DNA of 64,000 nt from assembly GCF_943733665.1 (NCBI RefSeq), contig NZ_OX030782.1, positions 4,202,501-4,266,500 of the forward strand, in the 5' to 3' direction. The notes under the pieces are model-generated. The model did not search any database, had not been told where the DNA came from, and saw only the letters and a list, made by a program, of their open reading frames with translations. Origin of the DNA: Aquimarina sp. Aq107. Its GTDB lineage: Bacteria; Bacteroidota; Bacteroidia; Flavobacteriales; Flavobacteriaceae. The position numbers and the translations under genes are program-made. The first letter of the stretch is position 1. Every line of letters begins with the position of its first letter. Below, piece by piece: positions 35,271 through 44,396 of the stretch.

Positions 35271-36523
35271 TGGCTAGATCGGCGGTAGGAGCAATAGATT
35301 GGCTAACTGTACTTTTATTTCTATTATTGATAGGTTTTGGTTGGGTTAATATATATTCTGCATCTTATGGTGATGAAGTTTTCTCAATAACTGATTTTAC
35401 CCAACCCTATATCAAACAATTGTATTGGATTGTACTAAGCATTGTTATCATAGTTATAACACAAGCAATAGAAACTAAATTTTATGAACGATTTGCTGGC
35501 TTGATCTATGTAATATCGTTAGTATCTTTATTAGGACTGTTTTTATTTGGAAAAAACGTAAATGGTGCCACTTCTTGGTATGCATTTGGTCCTGTAGGAC
35601 TACAGCCATCAGAATTTGCTAAAGCCGCAACTGCGTTAGCTCTTGCTAAGTTCTTAAGTGATATGCAAACCAATATTAATTTAGTCAATCATCAACTAAG
35701 AGCATTTTTAATTATAACATTACCTGCTTTAATCATAATACCTCAACCTGATCCTGGGAGCGCATTAGTTTATGCGGCTTTTTTCTTTCCATTATACAGA
35801 GAAGGTTTAGCTGCAACTTACTTAATCATTGGAGCTTCTGCCGCTGCCTTATTCATTCTTACTTTATTATTCACTCCATTATGGGTTGTTCTTGGTATCG
35901 CAACAATAATGTTATTAATTCTTATCAGAAATAGAAAACATAAACCGAAATATGCTAGATATCTATTAACAATCATTGTAATTACAGGGTTTTGTTTTTC
36001 TGTAAACTATATTTTCAATAACGTTTTTGAACAAAGACATCGTGACCGTTTTAATATTGTTTTAGGTAAAGAAGTAGATGCTAAAGGTATTGGATATAAC
36101 ACTAATCAAAGTCAAATAGCTATAGGTAGTGGAGGTTGGACAGGAAAAGGCTGGAAAGAAGGAACTCAAACCAAAGGTGGTTTCGTACCAGAACAACACA
36201 CGGATTATATATTTACAACCGTTGGAGAAGAATGGGGTTTTCTTGGTGCTACTACAGTAATCATACTTTTTATTGGACTCCTTATAAGACTTTTGTACCT
36301 AGCAGAAAGACAGAAATCACAATTTAGTAGAGTTTATGGATATAGTGTTGCAGGAATTCTATTCATCCATTTTGTTGTTAATGTAGGAATGGTAACAGGT
36401 TTACTTCCTACCGTTGGAATCCCATTACCTTTCTTTAGTTATGGTGGATCAGGATTGTGGGGCTTTACTTTGTTACTTTTTATTTTCATTAAACTTGACT
36501 CTAACAGAGTCAATGAATGGTAA
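35270..36523 (+). CDS. rodA: Rod shape-determining peptidoglycan glycosyltransferase RodA
   Basis: The 417-residue SEDS-family protein has about ten TM helices. It shows the usual conserved stretches: VGLQPSEFAKAATALALAKF, QPDPGSALVYAAFFFPLYREG, GGFVPEQHTDYIFTTVGEEW and PFFSYGGSGLWG near the C-terminus. It polymerises glycan strands as the partner of PBP2. It is the last gene of the shape operon and converges with the nuclease gene. Confidence 0.96.
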   Translation: MARSAVGAIDWLTVLLFLLLIGFGWVNIYSASYGDEVFSITDFTQPYIKQLYWIVLSIVIIVITQAIETKFYERFAGLIYVISLVSLLGLFLFGKNVNGATSWYAFGPVGLQPSEFAKAATALALAKFLSDMQTNINLVNHQLRAFLIITLPALIIIPQPDPGSALVYAAFFFPLYREGLAATYLIIGASAAALFILTLLFTPLWVVLGIATIMLLILIRNRKHKPKYARYLLTIIVITGFCFSVNYIFNNVFEQRHRDRFNIVLGKEVDAKGIGYNTNQSQIAIGSGGWTGKGWKEGTQTKGGFVPEQHTDYIFTTVGEEWGFLGATTVIILFIGLLIRLLYLAERQKSQFSRVYGYSVAGILFIHFVVNVGMVTGLLPTVGIPLPFFSYGGSGLWGFTLLLFIFIKLDSNRVNEW

Positions 36524-36558
36524 AAACCAGAATAAACCAATAGCTCTAATTACACCAA

Positions 36559-37359
36559 TTAAAACCTCCAACCATTTGTAACAGAAGATGCCTCTAGCTT
36601 ATTCTCTATATCATCAGATAATTTTGGAAAAAAATCAATTCCCGACAATTTCTCAATACTATCTGTGGTAACAACAAAACTAGATAATTGCTTATTCGTA
36701 TCTTTATTAGGAATTAAAAATGCAATCATTTTTGGTTTTTTAGAACTGTAATCCAAAATTACCTTGTAAAAATATTTCGGAACAGAAACTGCTTCATATC
36801 CAATTGTCTTAAGATCATCAGTCAAAATCCCTCCTGTTATTACATAAACCCCATTATACATTTTTGCCCAATACCTAGTTTTTTGTTCTAATTGGTTCCA
36901 AATCCCGGCATTAAATTCATGATTTTGAGGTGAAATATTTGATGTAAGAAATGTTTCTTCAAATGCATCATAGGTAAATCTTCTATCGGCTGCAGGACAC
37001 AAATGACCTTTATCATATCCTGTATTTTTATAATTTCTCCAATCTGCAGACGAAGATCTAACCTTATCATCAACTTCAAAAAAAGGTCGCTTAAATTCAT
37101 TCTTAGAAAGATGCTCCTTTTTTAGTTCATAAGCTACCCACTCGGATTGTTCATGTTTTTCGGAATAAGATAATGTATAATTATCATGAGAAATTATTGC
37201 ATTGGTTGTAGATGTTGGAAGATAGAAAAAATCCAATTCTTTATCTTCTATTTTTCTATTAGTGTAGTTAATCTTTGTCTTGTCTATATGCTTTTCAACA
37301 TAATAAAAACCAACCGTAACAATCAAAACCATCAACGGATATATATACTTTCTTTTCAA
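36559..37359 (-). CDS. DNA/RNA non-specific endonuclease (NucA type), membrane anchored or exported
   Basis: The 266-residue protein starts with an uncleaved-looking TM or signal helix (YIYPLMVLIVTVGFYYV). The catalytic motif reads GYDKGHLCPAADR with the histidine at residue 119 (canonical DRGH is DKGH here). The metal-binding asparagine is at residue 150 in SPQNHEFNAGIWNQLE. It should cut nucleic acids outside the cytoplasm, perhaps for nutrient recovery. It is a single-gene unit, with a possible promoter box upstream. Confidence 0.92.
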   Translation of the reverse strand: MKRKYIYPLMVLIVTVGFYYVEKHIDKTKINYTNRKIEDKELDFFYLPTSTTNAIISHDNYTLSYSEKHEQSEWVAYELKKEHLSKNEFKRPFFEVDDKVRSSSADWRNYKNTGYDKGHLCPAADRRFTYDAFEETFLTSNISPQNHEFNAGIWNQLEQKTRYWAKMYNGVYVITGGILTDDLKTIGYEAVSVPKYFYKVILDYSSKKPKMIAFLIPNKDTNKQLSSFVVTTDSIEKLSGIDFFPKLSDDIENKLEASSVTNGWRF

Positions 37360-37817
37360 ATTTATCTTTTTTAATTATTTACAGATTGATTGCAAAAGTA
37401 TCAAAATGGAATTACTATAAAATATCGTATGACACAAAGAATATAAATTGAGGGAAAAAACAGATTATTCATCACTTTAAATTATTATAAAATGTGACAA
37501 ATTAAACTTTAACACAAATTAAAAAACATCTATTTTGAATGTTTTACAAAAAATCAAATAACTGATAAACAGTGATTTAACTTAATAAATTAACATAAAT
37601 AAATTATAAAATTACGGTTATTCCGCTTCTATTTTATGTAATACCCTCGCCTGAAAAATGTTTTAAAATATCTAATTTAGGAAGCTTTTAATTCTGAAAA
37701 GAAATTTCAAAACTCTTAAATGTTAATTAAAATTATTGATGTAAGTGGATAAGGGGAAATCAACTTATATTATCTTTATCGGAAGAACGCACTCAAAACA
37801 AACATCTTAAAGGATTC
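37360..37817. other. 458-bp AT-rich intergenic region
   Basis: The gap separates the divergent nuclease and VKOR-fusion genes. No plausible open frame is seen. The nuclease side has a candidate -7 box. On the plus strand, TATCTTTA near 37770 is one base off the -7 consensus ahead of the VKOR-fusion gene. Nothing else stands out. Confidence 0.4.
37393..37400 (-). promoter_or_regulatory. Putative -7 element (TACTTTTG) of the nuclease gene
   Basis: CAAAAGTA on the plus strand reads TACTTTTG on the minus strand, 33 bp ahead of the nuclease ATG. No TTG element was found at 17-23 bp upstream. Confidence 0.4.
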
Positions 37818-39413
37818 ATGAAAAATAGCATTGAAAAAATAGTTGAAACAGTTCTAATCCAAAATAGGATTAGTAATTATGATAAAAAAGATTTAGAACT
37901 ACAATTACAAATACACCCCAACTATCCTAGTTTTCAATCAATTACTGACACCTTAGATTATTTTGATATAGATAACATAGCAGTAGAAGTTCCAATTGAC
38001 GCTTTAGATCAATTACCAAAAAGCTTTGTTTCTCTAATAAAAAAAGAAAATTCTGAAGAAATTGTTTCGATAATTAATAAGAATGGAAATATTGAGCTTA
38101 AACACACAGATCTTGATACTAAGAAGTTTACGCATGAAGAATTTAAAAAAATATGGGTTCCAAAAGTTATAGCTGTCGAACATAATACTGGAAATAGTGC
38201 TCTTTTTTCAAAAGAAACACTTTTACAGAACATTCTTTTTGGAGGACTTTTAATAGGTGCATTAACAACTCTTATTTTTAGACCCTTTGACCTTTATCAA
38301 ATCTTGTTTTTATTATTATCTATTTCTGGTATAATTTTCAGCCTATTTGCAGTTAGAGAAAGTCTTGGTATTCAATCCAACACAATGCACCAATTTTGCA
38401 CTACTGTTGGAAATTCCAACTGTGGTGATGTAATAAATAACAACACTGGTAAATTATTTAAAGATTTCTCCTTAGCAGATGCTAGTATTGCTTTTTTTGG
38501 GATCCTTATAATATATCAACTATTTTACGGATATAATAGCACGCTATTGCTACCGACACTTATAGGAATTCCTTTTATTATTTACTCTATCTATTCGCAA
38601 GCTTTTGTAATCAAAAAATGGTGTGCTATTTGTATTGCTATAAGCGCTATATCCTCTGGTTTAATAGCTGTAGCCTTATACAGTTTGCCTTTTAGTTTTT
38701 CCCTAGTATCCATTGCCTCTTTTATTATGATTTCTGCTCTAGGAACACTTGCTTATATGCACGTAAAACAAAGCATGGTAGAAAATAAAGATTATAAAAA
38801 CGAAAACATAAAACTCAATCAATTTAAAAGAGATCGACAAATATTTGAACATTTATTAAGCTTATCAGAAAAAGTAACTGACAATAGTACTATTACCAAT
38901 GAAATTATATTAGGTAATCCGAATTCAAAATTTAAAATTATTAGCTTAACCAATCCTATGTGCGGTTATTGCAAAGGTGCTTTTGAAGCGTATGCAAGAG
39001 TATTAAGAACAATGAGTGATCAACTTCAGATAATTATACGATTAAAAGTTTCTTTAGATGATCTTAATAATCAAGCTACACAGATTAGTTTGCGCTTAAT
39101 GGAAATATACCATACCGACGGATCGAGTAAGTTTATAGAAGCTTATAGCGAATGGTTTAATGATAGAACATACAGTAATTGGGTAAAAAAATATGGTGCA
39201 CCGAAAAACAATATGCAACATGTAGAAACCTTAAAAACACAATCTAAATGGGCGGAAAGCAATAATTTATTTTATACTCCTGCCTCCTTAATGAACACAT
39301 CTATTTACCCTAAAAAGTATAGCTATGATGAGTTCTTCCATTTCACTAGTATGATGATTGAAAACCAGCAAGAACCTGATTATAGCATGGAACAAAAACC
39401 AGTTGGGGTTTAA
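37818..39413 (+). CDS. C39-like / VKOR / DsbA-like fusion: membrane thiol oxidoreductase
   Basis: The 531-residue protein has three parts. Residues 1-122 resemble a C39 bacteriocin-processing peptidase (PSFQSITDTLDYFDIDNIAV, LPKSFVSLIKKEN, FTHEEFKKIWVPKVIAVE), but the catalytic Cys and His appear absent. Residues about 133-320 are a vitamin K epoxide reductase domain with loop cysteines 194 and 202 and the CxxC pair 269/272 (KWCAIC). Residues about 350-520 are a thioredoxin/DsbA-like domain with CGYC at 382-385. It should make disulfide bonds in exported proteins using quinone as oxidant. The next gene, 174 bp on, encodes a Cys-rich double-glycine peptide, a likely substrate. Confidence 0.85.
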   Translation: MKNSIEKIVETVLIQNRISNYDKKDLELQLQIHPNYPSFQSITDTLDYFDIDNIAVEVPIDALDQLPKSFVSLIKKENSEEIVSIINKNGNIELKHTDLDTKKFTHEEFKKIWVPKVIAVEHNTGNSALFSKETLLQNILFGGLLIGALTTLIFRPFDLYQILFLLLSISGIIFSLFAVRESLGIQSNTMHQFCTTVGNSNCGDVINNNTGKLFKDFSLADASIAFFGILIIYQLFYGYNSTLLLPTLIGIPFIIYSIYSQAFVIKKWCAICIAISAISSGLIAVALYSLPFSFSLVSIASFIMISALGTLAYMHVKQSMVENKDYKNENIKLNQFKRDRQIFEHLLSLSEKVTDNSTITNEIILGNPNSKFKIISLTNPMCGYCKGAFEAYARVLRTMSDQLQIIIRLKVSLDDLNNQATQISLRLMEIYHTDGSSKFIEAYSEWFNDRTYSNWVKKYGAPKNNMQHVETLKTQSKWAESNNLFYTPASLMNTSIYPKKYSYDEFFHFTSMMIENQQEPDYSMEQKPVGV

Positions 39414-39530
39414 TCGTATATAGATTCTTTTAAAATAGAACCAACACAACCTTTTCTAAATAGAAAAGTTATTTAATAGTAAAAAGACGTATTAAAAACT
39501 CTTTTTCTTCACACACTCACTCAGACATAC

Positions 39531-39556
39531 CCCCGAATGTCTATAAACTTTCGGGG
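39531..39556 (+). promoter_or_regulatory. GC-rich stem-loop in the leader of the peptide gene
   Basis: CCCCGAA (39531-39537) pairs with TTCGGGG (39550-39556) around a 12-base loop, ending 31 bp ahead of the ATG at 39588. No T run follows, so it is not a standard terminator. It may stabilise or regulate the peptide mRNA, or mark a processing site downstream of the VKOR-fusion gene. Confidence 0.5.
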
Positions 39557-39587
39557 AATATTATTTTAATCTTAAAACCTAAAAATT

Positions 39588-39767
39588 ATGAAACAAATTA
39601 AAAAATTAGAAGGAGCAAAAACTCTTTCTAAAAAACAACAACAGGATGTTAATGGAGGTATTTATGTATTATCTAATCAAAGTAACAGAAGAAGACGCTG
39701 TGATCCAGCATTAAGCTGTTGTTATCACAATGGATATACTTGGGTACAAGGCCCTCCATGTTTCTAA
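39588..39767 (+). CDS. Double-glycine leader peptide with Cys-rich core (bacteriocin-like)
   Basis: The 59-residue frame is short but convincing. The leader (residues 1-24) reads MKQIKKLEGAKTLSKKQQQD then VNGG, a Bacteroidota version of the double-glycine leader cut by C39 peptidase transporters. The core (residues 25-59) is basic and Asn-rich at first (SNQSNRRRR), with cysteines at 38, 44, 45 and 58, two tyrosines, one Trp and the tail GPPCF. Four cysteines could make two disulfides. The upstream gene encodes a C39-like/VKOR/DsbA fusion, and a terminator follows. The biological activity (bacteriocin, signal or other) is unknown. No C39 transporter lies in the window. Confidence 0.8.
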   Translation: MKQIKKLEGAKTLSKKQQQDVNGGIYVLSNQSNRRRRCDPALSCCYHNGYTWVQGPPCF

Positions 39768-39794
39768 AAACATAGAACATTTTTAAACTTTGAT

Positions 39795-39828
39795 AAAAGG
39801 ATTAAATCAATGATTTGGTCCTTTTTTA
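39795..39828 (+). terminator. Intrinsic terminator of the peptide gene
   Basis: AAAAGGA (39795-39801) pairs with TCCTTTT (39819-39825), with an inner stem AAATC/GATTT (39804-39808 and 39812-39816), followed by a T run. It lies 27 bp after the peptide stop codon and supports the reality of the small gene. Confidence 0.78.
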
Positions 39829-39889
39829 TTGGCAATTAAATAAAGTACATCCTAAATATATACAAAAAAAACAGATTTAGAATACTACT

Positions 39890-41002
39890 CTATCCTTTCA
39901 CATCCAATGCATCCCGCAATGCATTACCAATCAACATAAATGCCATTACAAGGCTCATTATTCCCAAACCAGGAATAATAGCCAAATATGCTTTGCCTAA
40001 AATAATATATGAATAATGATCTTTAATCATAGCTCCCCAACTAGCCATTGGTGGCTGTGCTCCTATTCCTAAAAAGCTTAACCCACTTTCTATTAAAATT
40101 GCTGCAGCAAAATTAGCCGCAGAAATCACTATTACGGGCGCTAAACTATTTGGTAAAACATGTTTTGTAATTATTCTAAAATCATTAAAACCTAAGGCCT
40201 TTGCCGCAGTAACATATTGCATTTGTTTTATACTTAAAACTTGCCCCCTAACGACTCTTGCTACCTCTACCCACATCGTAAGACCAACAGCAATAAAAAC
40301 CTGCCAAAAACCTTTCCCTAAGGCTAATGTGATAGCAATAACAAGAAGTAAAGTTGGTATCGACCAGGTTACATTAATCAACCACATAATGAGCACATCA
40401 ACTTTCCCACCAAAATAGCCGGCAATAGCTCCTAAAGATATTCCTAATATTAAAGATATGAGCACAGCAACAAAACCTATTGAAAAAGAAATACGAATAC
40501 CAATTAGCATCCTACTAAGCATATCTCTACCATATTTATCAGTACCTAAAATAAAAGTGCGATCACTAATAAAATTTTGCTCTATTTCTTTATTGTTATA
40601 TTCCTCAGGAAAGCTTTTAAGTTCAATGCTTTTAGAAATGCCGATAAGTTCTCCTTCTGTGTAAGGAATAACTTTAATAATATCTTTATCAAAACTAAAA
40701 GATTCTATAGGAATCTCTGTATCCATATTTTTTGTACCAAAAAACATCTCACTAAAATAAGATTGGTCAGATACACCGCCCGACGGTATGGTTAACATTT
40801 TTACAGAAAACCCTGGACCTTTTGAATGAATAGATAAATGCATTTGATTTGCATTCTTAGAACTATCAGGCGCTAGCACATATGCTAAAATTGCGATAAG
40901 TGCACAAATCAAAATAAACCAAAAACTCAAAACGCCCCAAAAATTTTTCTTAAATCTTTGGAGCGCTAACTTTGTCAGTGAATTTGATGTAGTCTGTTGC
41001 AT
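39890..41002 (-). CDS. Oligopeptide-type ABC transporter permease (OppC-like)
   Basis: The 370-residue protein has one TM helix at about 20-45. A large insertion of about 130 residues follows outside the membrane, and then the five-helix permease domain with the EAA loop (VTAAKALGFNDFRIITKHVLPNS split over one helix). RTFILGTDKYGRDMLSRM ahead of the second helix is typical of OppC/DppC. The insertion makes it longer than the usual 300 residues. It should import peptides with an OppB partner and ATPases encoded elsewhere. It lies 9 bp after the prc gene. Confidence 0.9.
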   Translation of the reverse strand: MQQTTSNSLTKLALQRFKKNFWGVLSFWFILICALIAILAYVLAPDSSKNANQMHLSIHSKGPGFSVKMLTIPSGGVSDQSYFSEMFFGTKNMDTEIPIESFSFDKDIIKVIPYTEGELIGISKSIELKSFPEEYNNKEIEQNFISDRTFILGTDKYGRDMLSRMLIGIRISFSIGFVAVLISLILGISLGAIAGYFGGKVDVLIMWLINVTWSIPTLLLVIAITLALGKGFWQVFIAVGLTMWVEVARVVRGQVLSIKQMQYVTAAKALGFNDFRIITKHVLPNSLAPVIVISAANFAAAILIESGLSFLGIGAQPPMASWGAMIKDHYSYIILGKAYLAIIPGLGIMSLVMAFMLIGNALRDALDVKG

Positions 41003-41011
41003 TAAAGCAAA

Positions 41012-43147
41012 TTAGTTCTTCAACGTAAGTGGGTTTTTAGATCTACGAATATTATTAATTTTCATATCCTCTAAAACACTCAACGCTTCTTCTACATATA
41101 CATCTTTACTTAAGCTTTTGTGCCATCTATTTCTTTTTTCTTCAAGAATTGAATCTTTCTTCATTAAATCCTTTTCGTATGGTAAAGATTCGAAAGTCAA
41201 GTTCGTCTTATAGTCATTAAGACGCTCAAAACGTTCAGCTTGTTTTTCGTTTAATTCTATATTCGCTTTGTACTTACTGTAATTTAAAGAGTACTCGTTT
41301 ACATCTCTTTTCTCACGTACCCATTTTGCATTTTCTTCTATCAATTTTAATTGATCATTAGTTGCCATACGAGCTTTACTCTTATTGATAGTTTGATCAA
41401 AATCTATATATCCATCCCATAAAGTATAATCGGCTGCTGGAATTTTATCCCAAGGCAGTGGATTTTCTTGATCTTTTTCTCCTATGTCAATATAACTATA
41501 ACGATCCGGAACAACAACATCACTTTTCACACCTTCTAATTGAGTAGACCCACCATTTACTCTGTAGAATTTTTGTGTAGTTAGTTTTAACGCACCTAAA
41601 TCTCCAAAGTCATTACTTCGCATCCATCGATTTAGATCCATCACATTCTGTACAGTTCCTTTTCCATATGTTTGCTTACTTCCGATAATAATTGCTCTCT
41701 TATAATCCTGCATAGCAGCTGCTAAAATCTCGGACGCAGAAGCAGAAAGTTCGTTTACTAAAATAACCAATGGACCATCCCATAAAACATTTCTGTCTTT
41801 ATCACTTAAAACTTCAGGAGATTCCCCTTTAGTTCTTACTTGAACAATTGGTCCTTTATCAATAAATAATCCAGCAATATCAACCACAGTTTGTAAAGAT
41901 CCTCCTCCATTATCTCTTAAATCAATTACAAGACCTTCCATCTCTTCTTGTTTAAGACGTATAATTTCTTGTTTTACATCTTTAGCAGCATTGCGTTGAT
42001 TATAGTCCTGCATATTAAAGTAGAATTTCGGTAAATTTATTATTCCAAAATTCTTTCCATTTTTCTTAACAACAGAAGATTTAGCATAGGTTTCTTCTAA
42101 TTCTACAACATCTCTAACGATTTCAACATTTTCTATAGTCCCATCTACTTTCTTTACGGTAAGAACTACCTTAGTTCCTTTAGGTCCTTTAATAAGACTT
42201 ACTGCATCATCTAACCTCATTCCTACGATACTAACAGGTTCAACTTCGTCTTCTTGTTTTACCTTCATAATGAAATCTCCAACTTCTACTTTATTTCCTC
42301 TCCAAGCTGGACCTCCAGAAATAATCTCAATGATTTTTACATTATCATTTTTCTTTTGTAGTCTTGCTCCTATTCCTTCTAACTTACCAGACATAGCAAT
42401 ATCAAAACGATCTTTATCTTGAGGAGCAAAATAGTATGTATGAGGATCAAATTCTTCTACAATTGAGTTTATATAAATAGAAAACCAATCTTTTCTTTCT
42501 AAGTCATCAGCAAATTCGAAATATTCTTTTAATGATGTTGTAGTTATATCACGAGATTCCTCTTCTAAAACAACCGCAGACTTTCTCTTAAACTCTTTGT
42601 TTTTTGTAATGGAATCTATTTGCTCATCTACTTTATCATAGTAACTAGATAAAGCATTAAACTTAAGCTGTAGCCTCCAACGATCTCTCATTTCATCTTT
42701 ATCACGAGCATAAGAAAGTTTTTCATAATCCGTATTAATCGACTCTTCTTTTTCAAAGTTAAAAGGATGCTCTAAGATTTCTTTATACAAAGATCTTGCT
42801 TCAGTCATTCTATGCTGCAATCTTTCGTAAGTTAAATTGAAAAAATCAATCTCCTTATCTCTGATCTGATCGTCTATTAAGGTTTCAAATTTTCTAAATT
42901 CTTCAATATCGCTCTCATAAAAATATCGCTTTAATGGATCTAAAGCATCAATATAATCAACAAAAACATTCTTTGAGAAATCATCATTAATATCCTTTGC
43001 ATCGTAATGTCCCTTACTTAGCACATAACTAATAAGATCGATTAGTATTCGATCCTTATCAGGGTCATTATCAATTTTTGTTGTAAAGCTACAAGACGCA
43101 GCTGATACAATTACGGTAAGCATCAATACCAAAAAACTCTTTTTCAT
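41012..43147 (-). CDS. prc: Carboxy-terminal processing protease (Prc/Tsp family, S41)
   Basis: The 711-residue protein has a lipoprotein-type signal (VSAASC lipobox). An N-terminal helical domain runs to about 240, a PDZ domain covers about 245-330 (LEGIGARLQKKNDNVKIIEI, SLIKGPKGTKVVLTV), and an S41 protease domain follows. The catalytic serine is in LVNELSASASEI and the lysine in KQTYGKGTVQN. A C-terminal helical region resembles that of E. coli Prc. It degrades or trims periplasmic proteins from their C-termini. Its start is divergent from surE. Confidence 0.94.
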   Translation of the reverse strand: MKKSFLVLMLTVIVSAASCSFTTKIDNDPDKDRILIDLISYVLSKGHYDAKDINDDFSKNVFVDYIDALDPLKRYFYESDIEEFRKFETLIDDQIRDKEIDFFNLTYERLQHRMTEARSLYKEILEHPFNFEKEESINTDYEKLSYARDKDEMRDRWRLQLKFNALSSYYDKVDEQIDSITKNKEFKRKSAVVLEEESRDITTTSLKEYFEFADDLERKDWFSIYINSIVEEFDPHTYYFAPQDKDRFDIAMSGKLEGIGARLQKKNDNVKIIEIISGGPAWRGNKVEVGDFIMKVKQEDEVEPVSIVGMRLDDAVSLIKGPKGTKVVLTVKKVDGTIENVEIVRDVVELEETYAKSSVVKKNGKNFGIINLPKFYFNMQDYNQRNAAKDVKQEIIRLKQEEMEGLVIDLRDNGGGSLQTVVDIAGLFIDKGPIVQVRTKGESPEVLSDKDRNVLWDGPLVILVNELSASASEILAAAMQDYKRAIIIGSKQTYGKGTVQNVMDLNRWMRSNDFGDLGALKLTTQKFYRVNGGSTQLEGVKSDVVVPDRYSYIDIGEKDQENPLPWDKIPAADYTLWDGYIDFDQTINKSKARMATNDQLKLIEENAKWVREKRDVNEYSLNYSKYKANIELNEKQAERFERLNDYKTNLTFESLPYEKDLMKKDSILEEKRNRWHKSLSKDVYVEEALSVLEDMKINNIRRSKNPLTLKN

Positions 43148-43317
43148 ACGCTCATTTTTAATTTAGGGGTGTTCAGGCAAAATACATTAAAAATCGTGCC
43201 AATAATAGGTAATATTACTAAATTTTTCTTAAAAGAACTAATAATGTACACTACTGATTACTAATAATATATTTAGAATAAAAAAAATGTATTTTTACCA
43301 GTGAAAAAAATAATCCT

Positions 43318-44100
43318 ATGCCACAAAGAAAACCCTTGATTTTAGTAACCAATGATGATGGCATAACAGCTCCTGGAATTCGGACTTTAATTAGCATAAT
43401 GAATGAAATTGGCGATGTGTTTGTTGTTGCTCCTGATAGCCCTCAGAGTGCTATGGGTCACGCTATTACAATAAACAACACCTTGTACTGTGATCCTATT
43501 ACTATTGATAAAGATGGACCGCAAAAGGAATATAGTTGTTCTGGAACACCTGTGGACTGTGTCAAAATGGCAACAAGACAAATTCTAGATAGAAAACCGG
43601 ACTTATGTGTAAGTGGAATTAATCACGGTTCTAACTCTGCTATTAATGTTATCTATTCTGGTACAATGAGTGCTGCCGTAGAAGCTGGAATTGAAGGAAT
43701 TCCTGCTATTGGATTTTCATTACTTGATTATAGTATGAATGCTAATTTCGAACCTTCTAAAAAATTTATAAAAAATATTGTAAATAATGTGCTTAAGAAT
43801 GGATTGCCAAAAGGTATTGTCCTCAACGTTAATATCCCAAAATTAGAAGAAGCAAACATTAAAGGCATTAAAATATGTCGACAAGCTAATGCGCATTGGG
43901 TAGAAGAGTTTGACAAAAGAACAAATCCTATGGGTAGGGATTATTATTGGCTTTCTGGAAAATTTATTAATGAAGATAAAGGTGAAGATACTGATGAGTG
44001 GGCTTTGCACAATGGATATATCTCGATTGTGCCTACAAAATTTGATCTTACTGCACATCATTTTATACAAGAATTAAACAACTGGTCGTTACATGATTAA
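43318..44100 (+). CDS. surE: 5'/3'-nucleotidase SurE
   Basis: The 260-residue protein has the family start LILVTNDDGITAPGI with the metal-binding Asp13/Asp14, then VVAPDSPQSAMGHAIT, CSGTPVDCVKMA and the SGINHGSN metal site. It removes phosphate from nucleoside monophosphates. It overlaps the next gene by 8 bp and heads a surE, membrane protein, lpxB, NlpC/P60 group. Confidence 0.96.
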   Translation: MPQRKPLILVTNDDGITAPGIRTLISIMNEIGDVFVVAPDSPQSAMGHAITINNTLYCDPITIDKDGPQKEYSCSGTPVDCVKMATRQILDRKPDLCVSGINHGSNSAINVIYSGTMSAAVEAGIEGIPAIGFSLLDYSMNANFEPSKKFIKNIVNNVLKNGLPKGIVLNVNIPKLEEANIKGIKICRQANAHWVEEFDKRTNPMGRDYYWLSGKFINEDKGEDTDEWALHNGYISIVPTKFDLTAHHFIQELNNWSLHD

Positions 44101-44374
44101 AAAAGAAATTCTATTAGGTTTTTTTACTGGAATACTTGCCAATACAATTGGAATTATTTTATACATTTTGCTGTTTTCTGAATTAAGTATTAAAGAAACT
44201 TTAAAAGCAGCTCAGCAAAATAATTTTTTAGGAAGTTTAATTGCCTTAGGAGCCATTCTAAATCTTATTATTTTCTTCCTATTTTTAAAACAAAACAAAC
44301 CATATAGAGCGCGTGGCGTGCTTCTTGCTACTTTAATTGCTGCGGTAAGTATTGCGATTAGTAAGTTTAGTTAA
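44093..44374 (+). CDS. Small three-TM membrane protein, unknown
   Basis: The 93-residue protein has three hydrophobic segments (LGFFTGILANTIGIILYILL, FLGSLIALGAILNLIIFFLF, GVLLATLIAAVSIAI). It overlaps surE by 8 bp and ends 22 bp before lpxB. I recall small membrane genes at this position in Flavobacteria, but no function. Placement suggests a link with lipid A synthesis or simply shared transcription. Confidence 0.7.
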   Translation: MIKKEILLGFFTGILANTIGIILYILLFSELSIKETLKAAQQNNFLGSLIALGAILNLIIFFLFLKQNKPYRARGVLLATLIAAVSIAISKFS

Positions 44375-44396
44375 CACAGGAAGAAAGTATATAGAG

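Noticed and set aside
36559..37359. NucA-type nuclease as a toxin of the neighbouring peptide locus
   Set aside because: It is divergently transcribed, 458 bp away, and has no immunity gene beside it; such nucleases are common in Flavobacteria as nutrient-scavenging enzymes.
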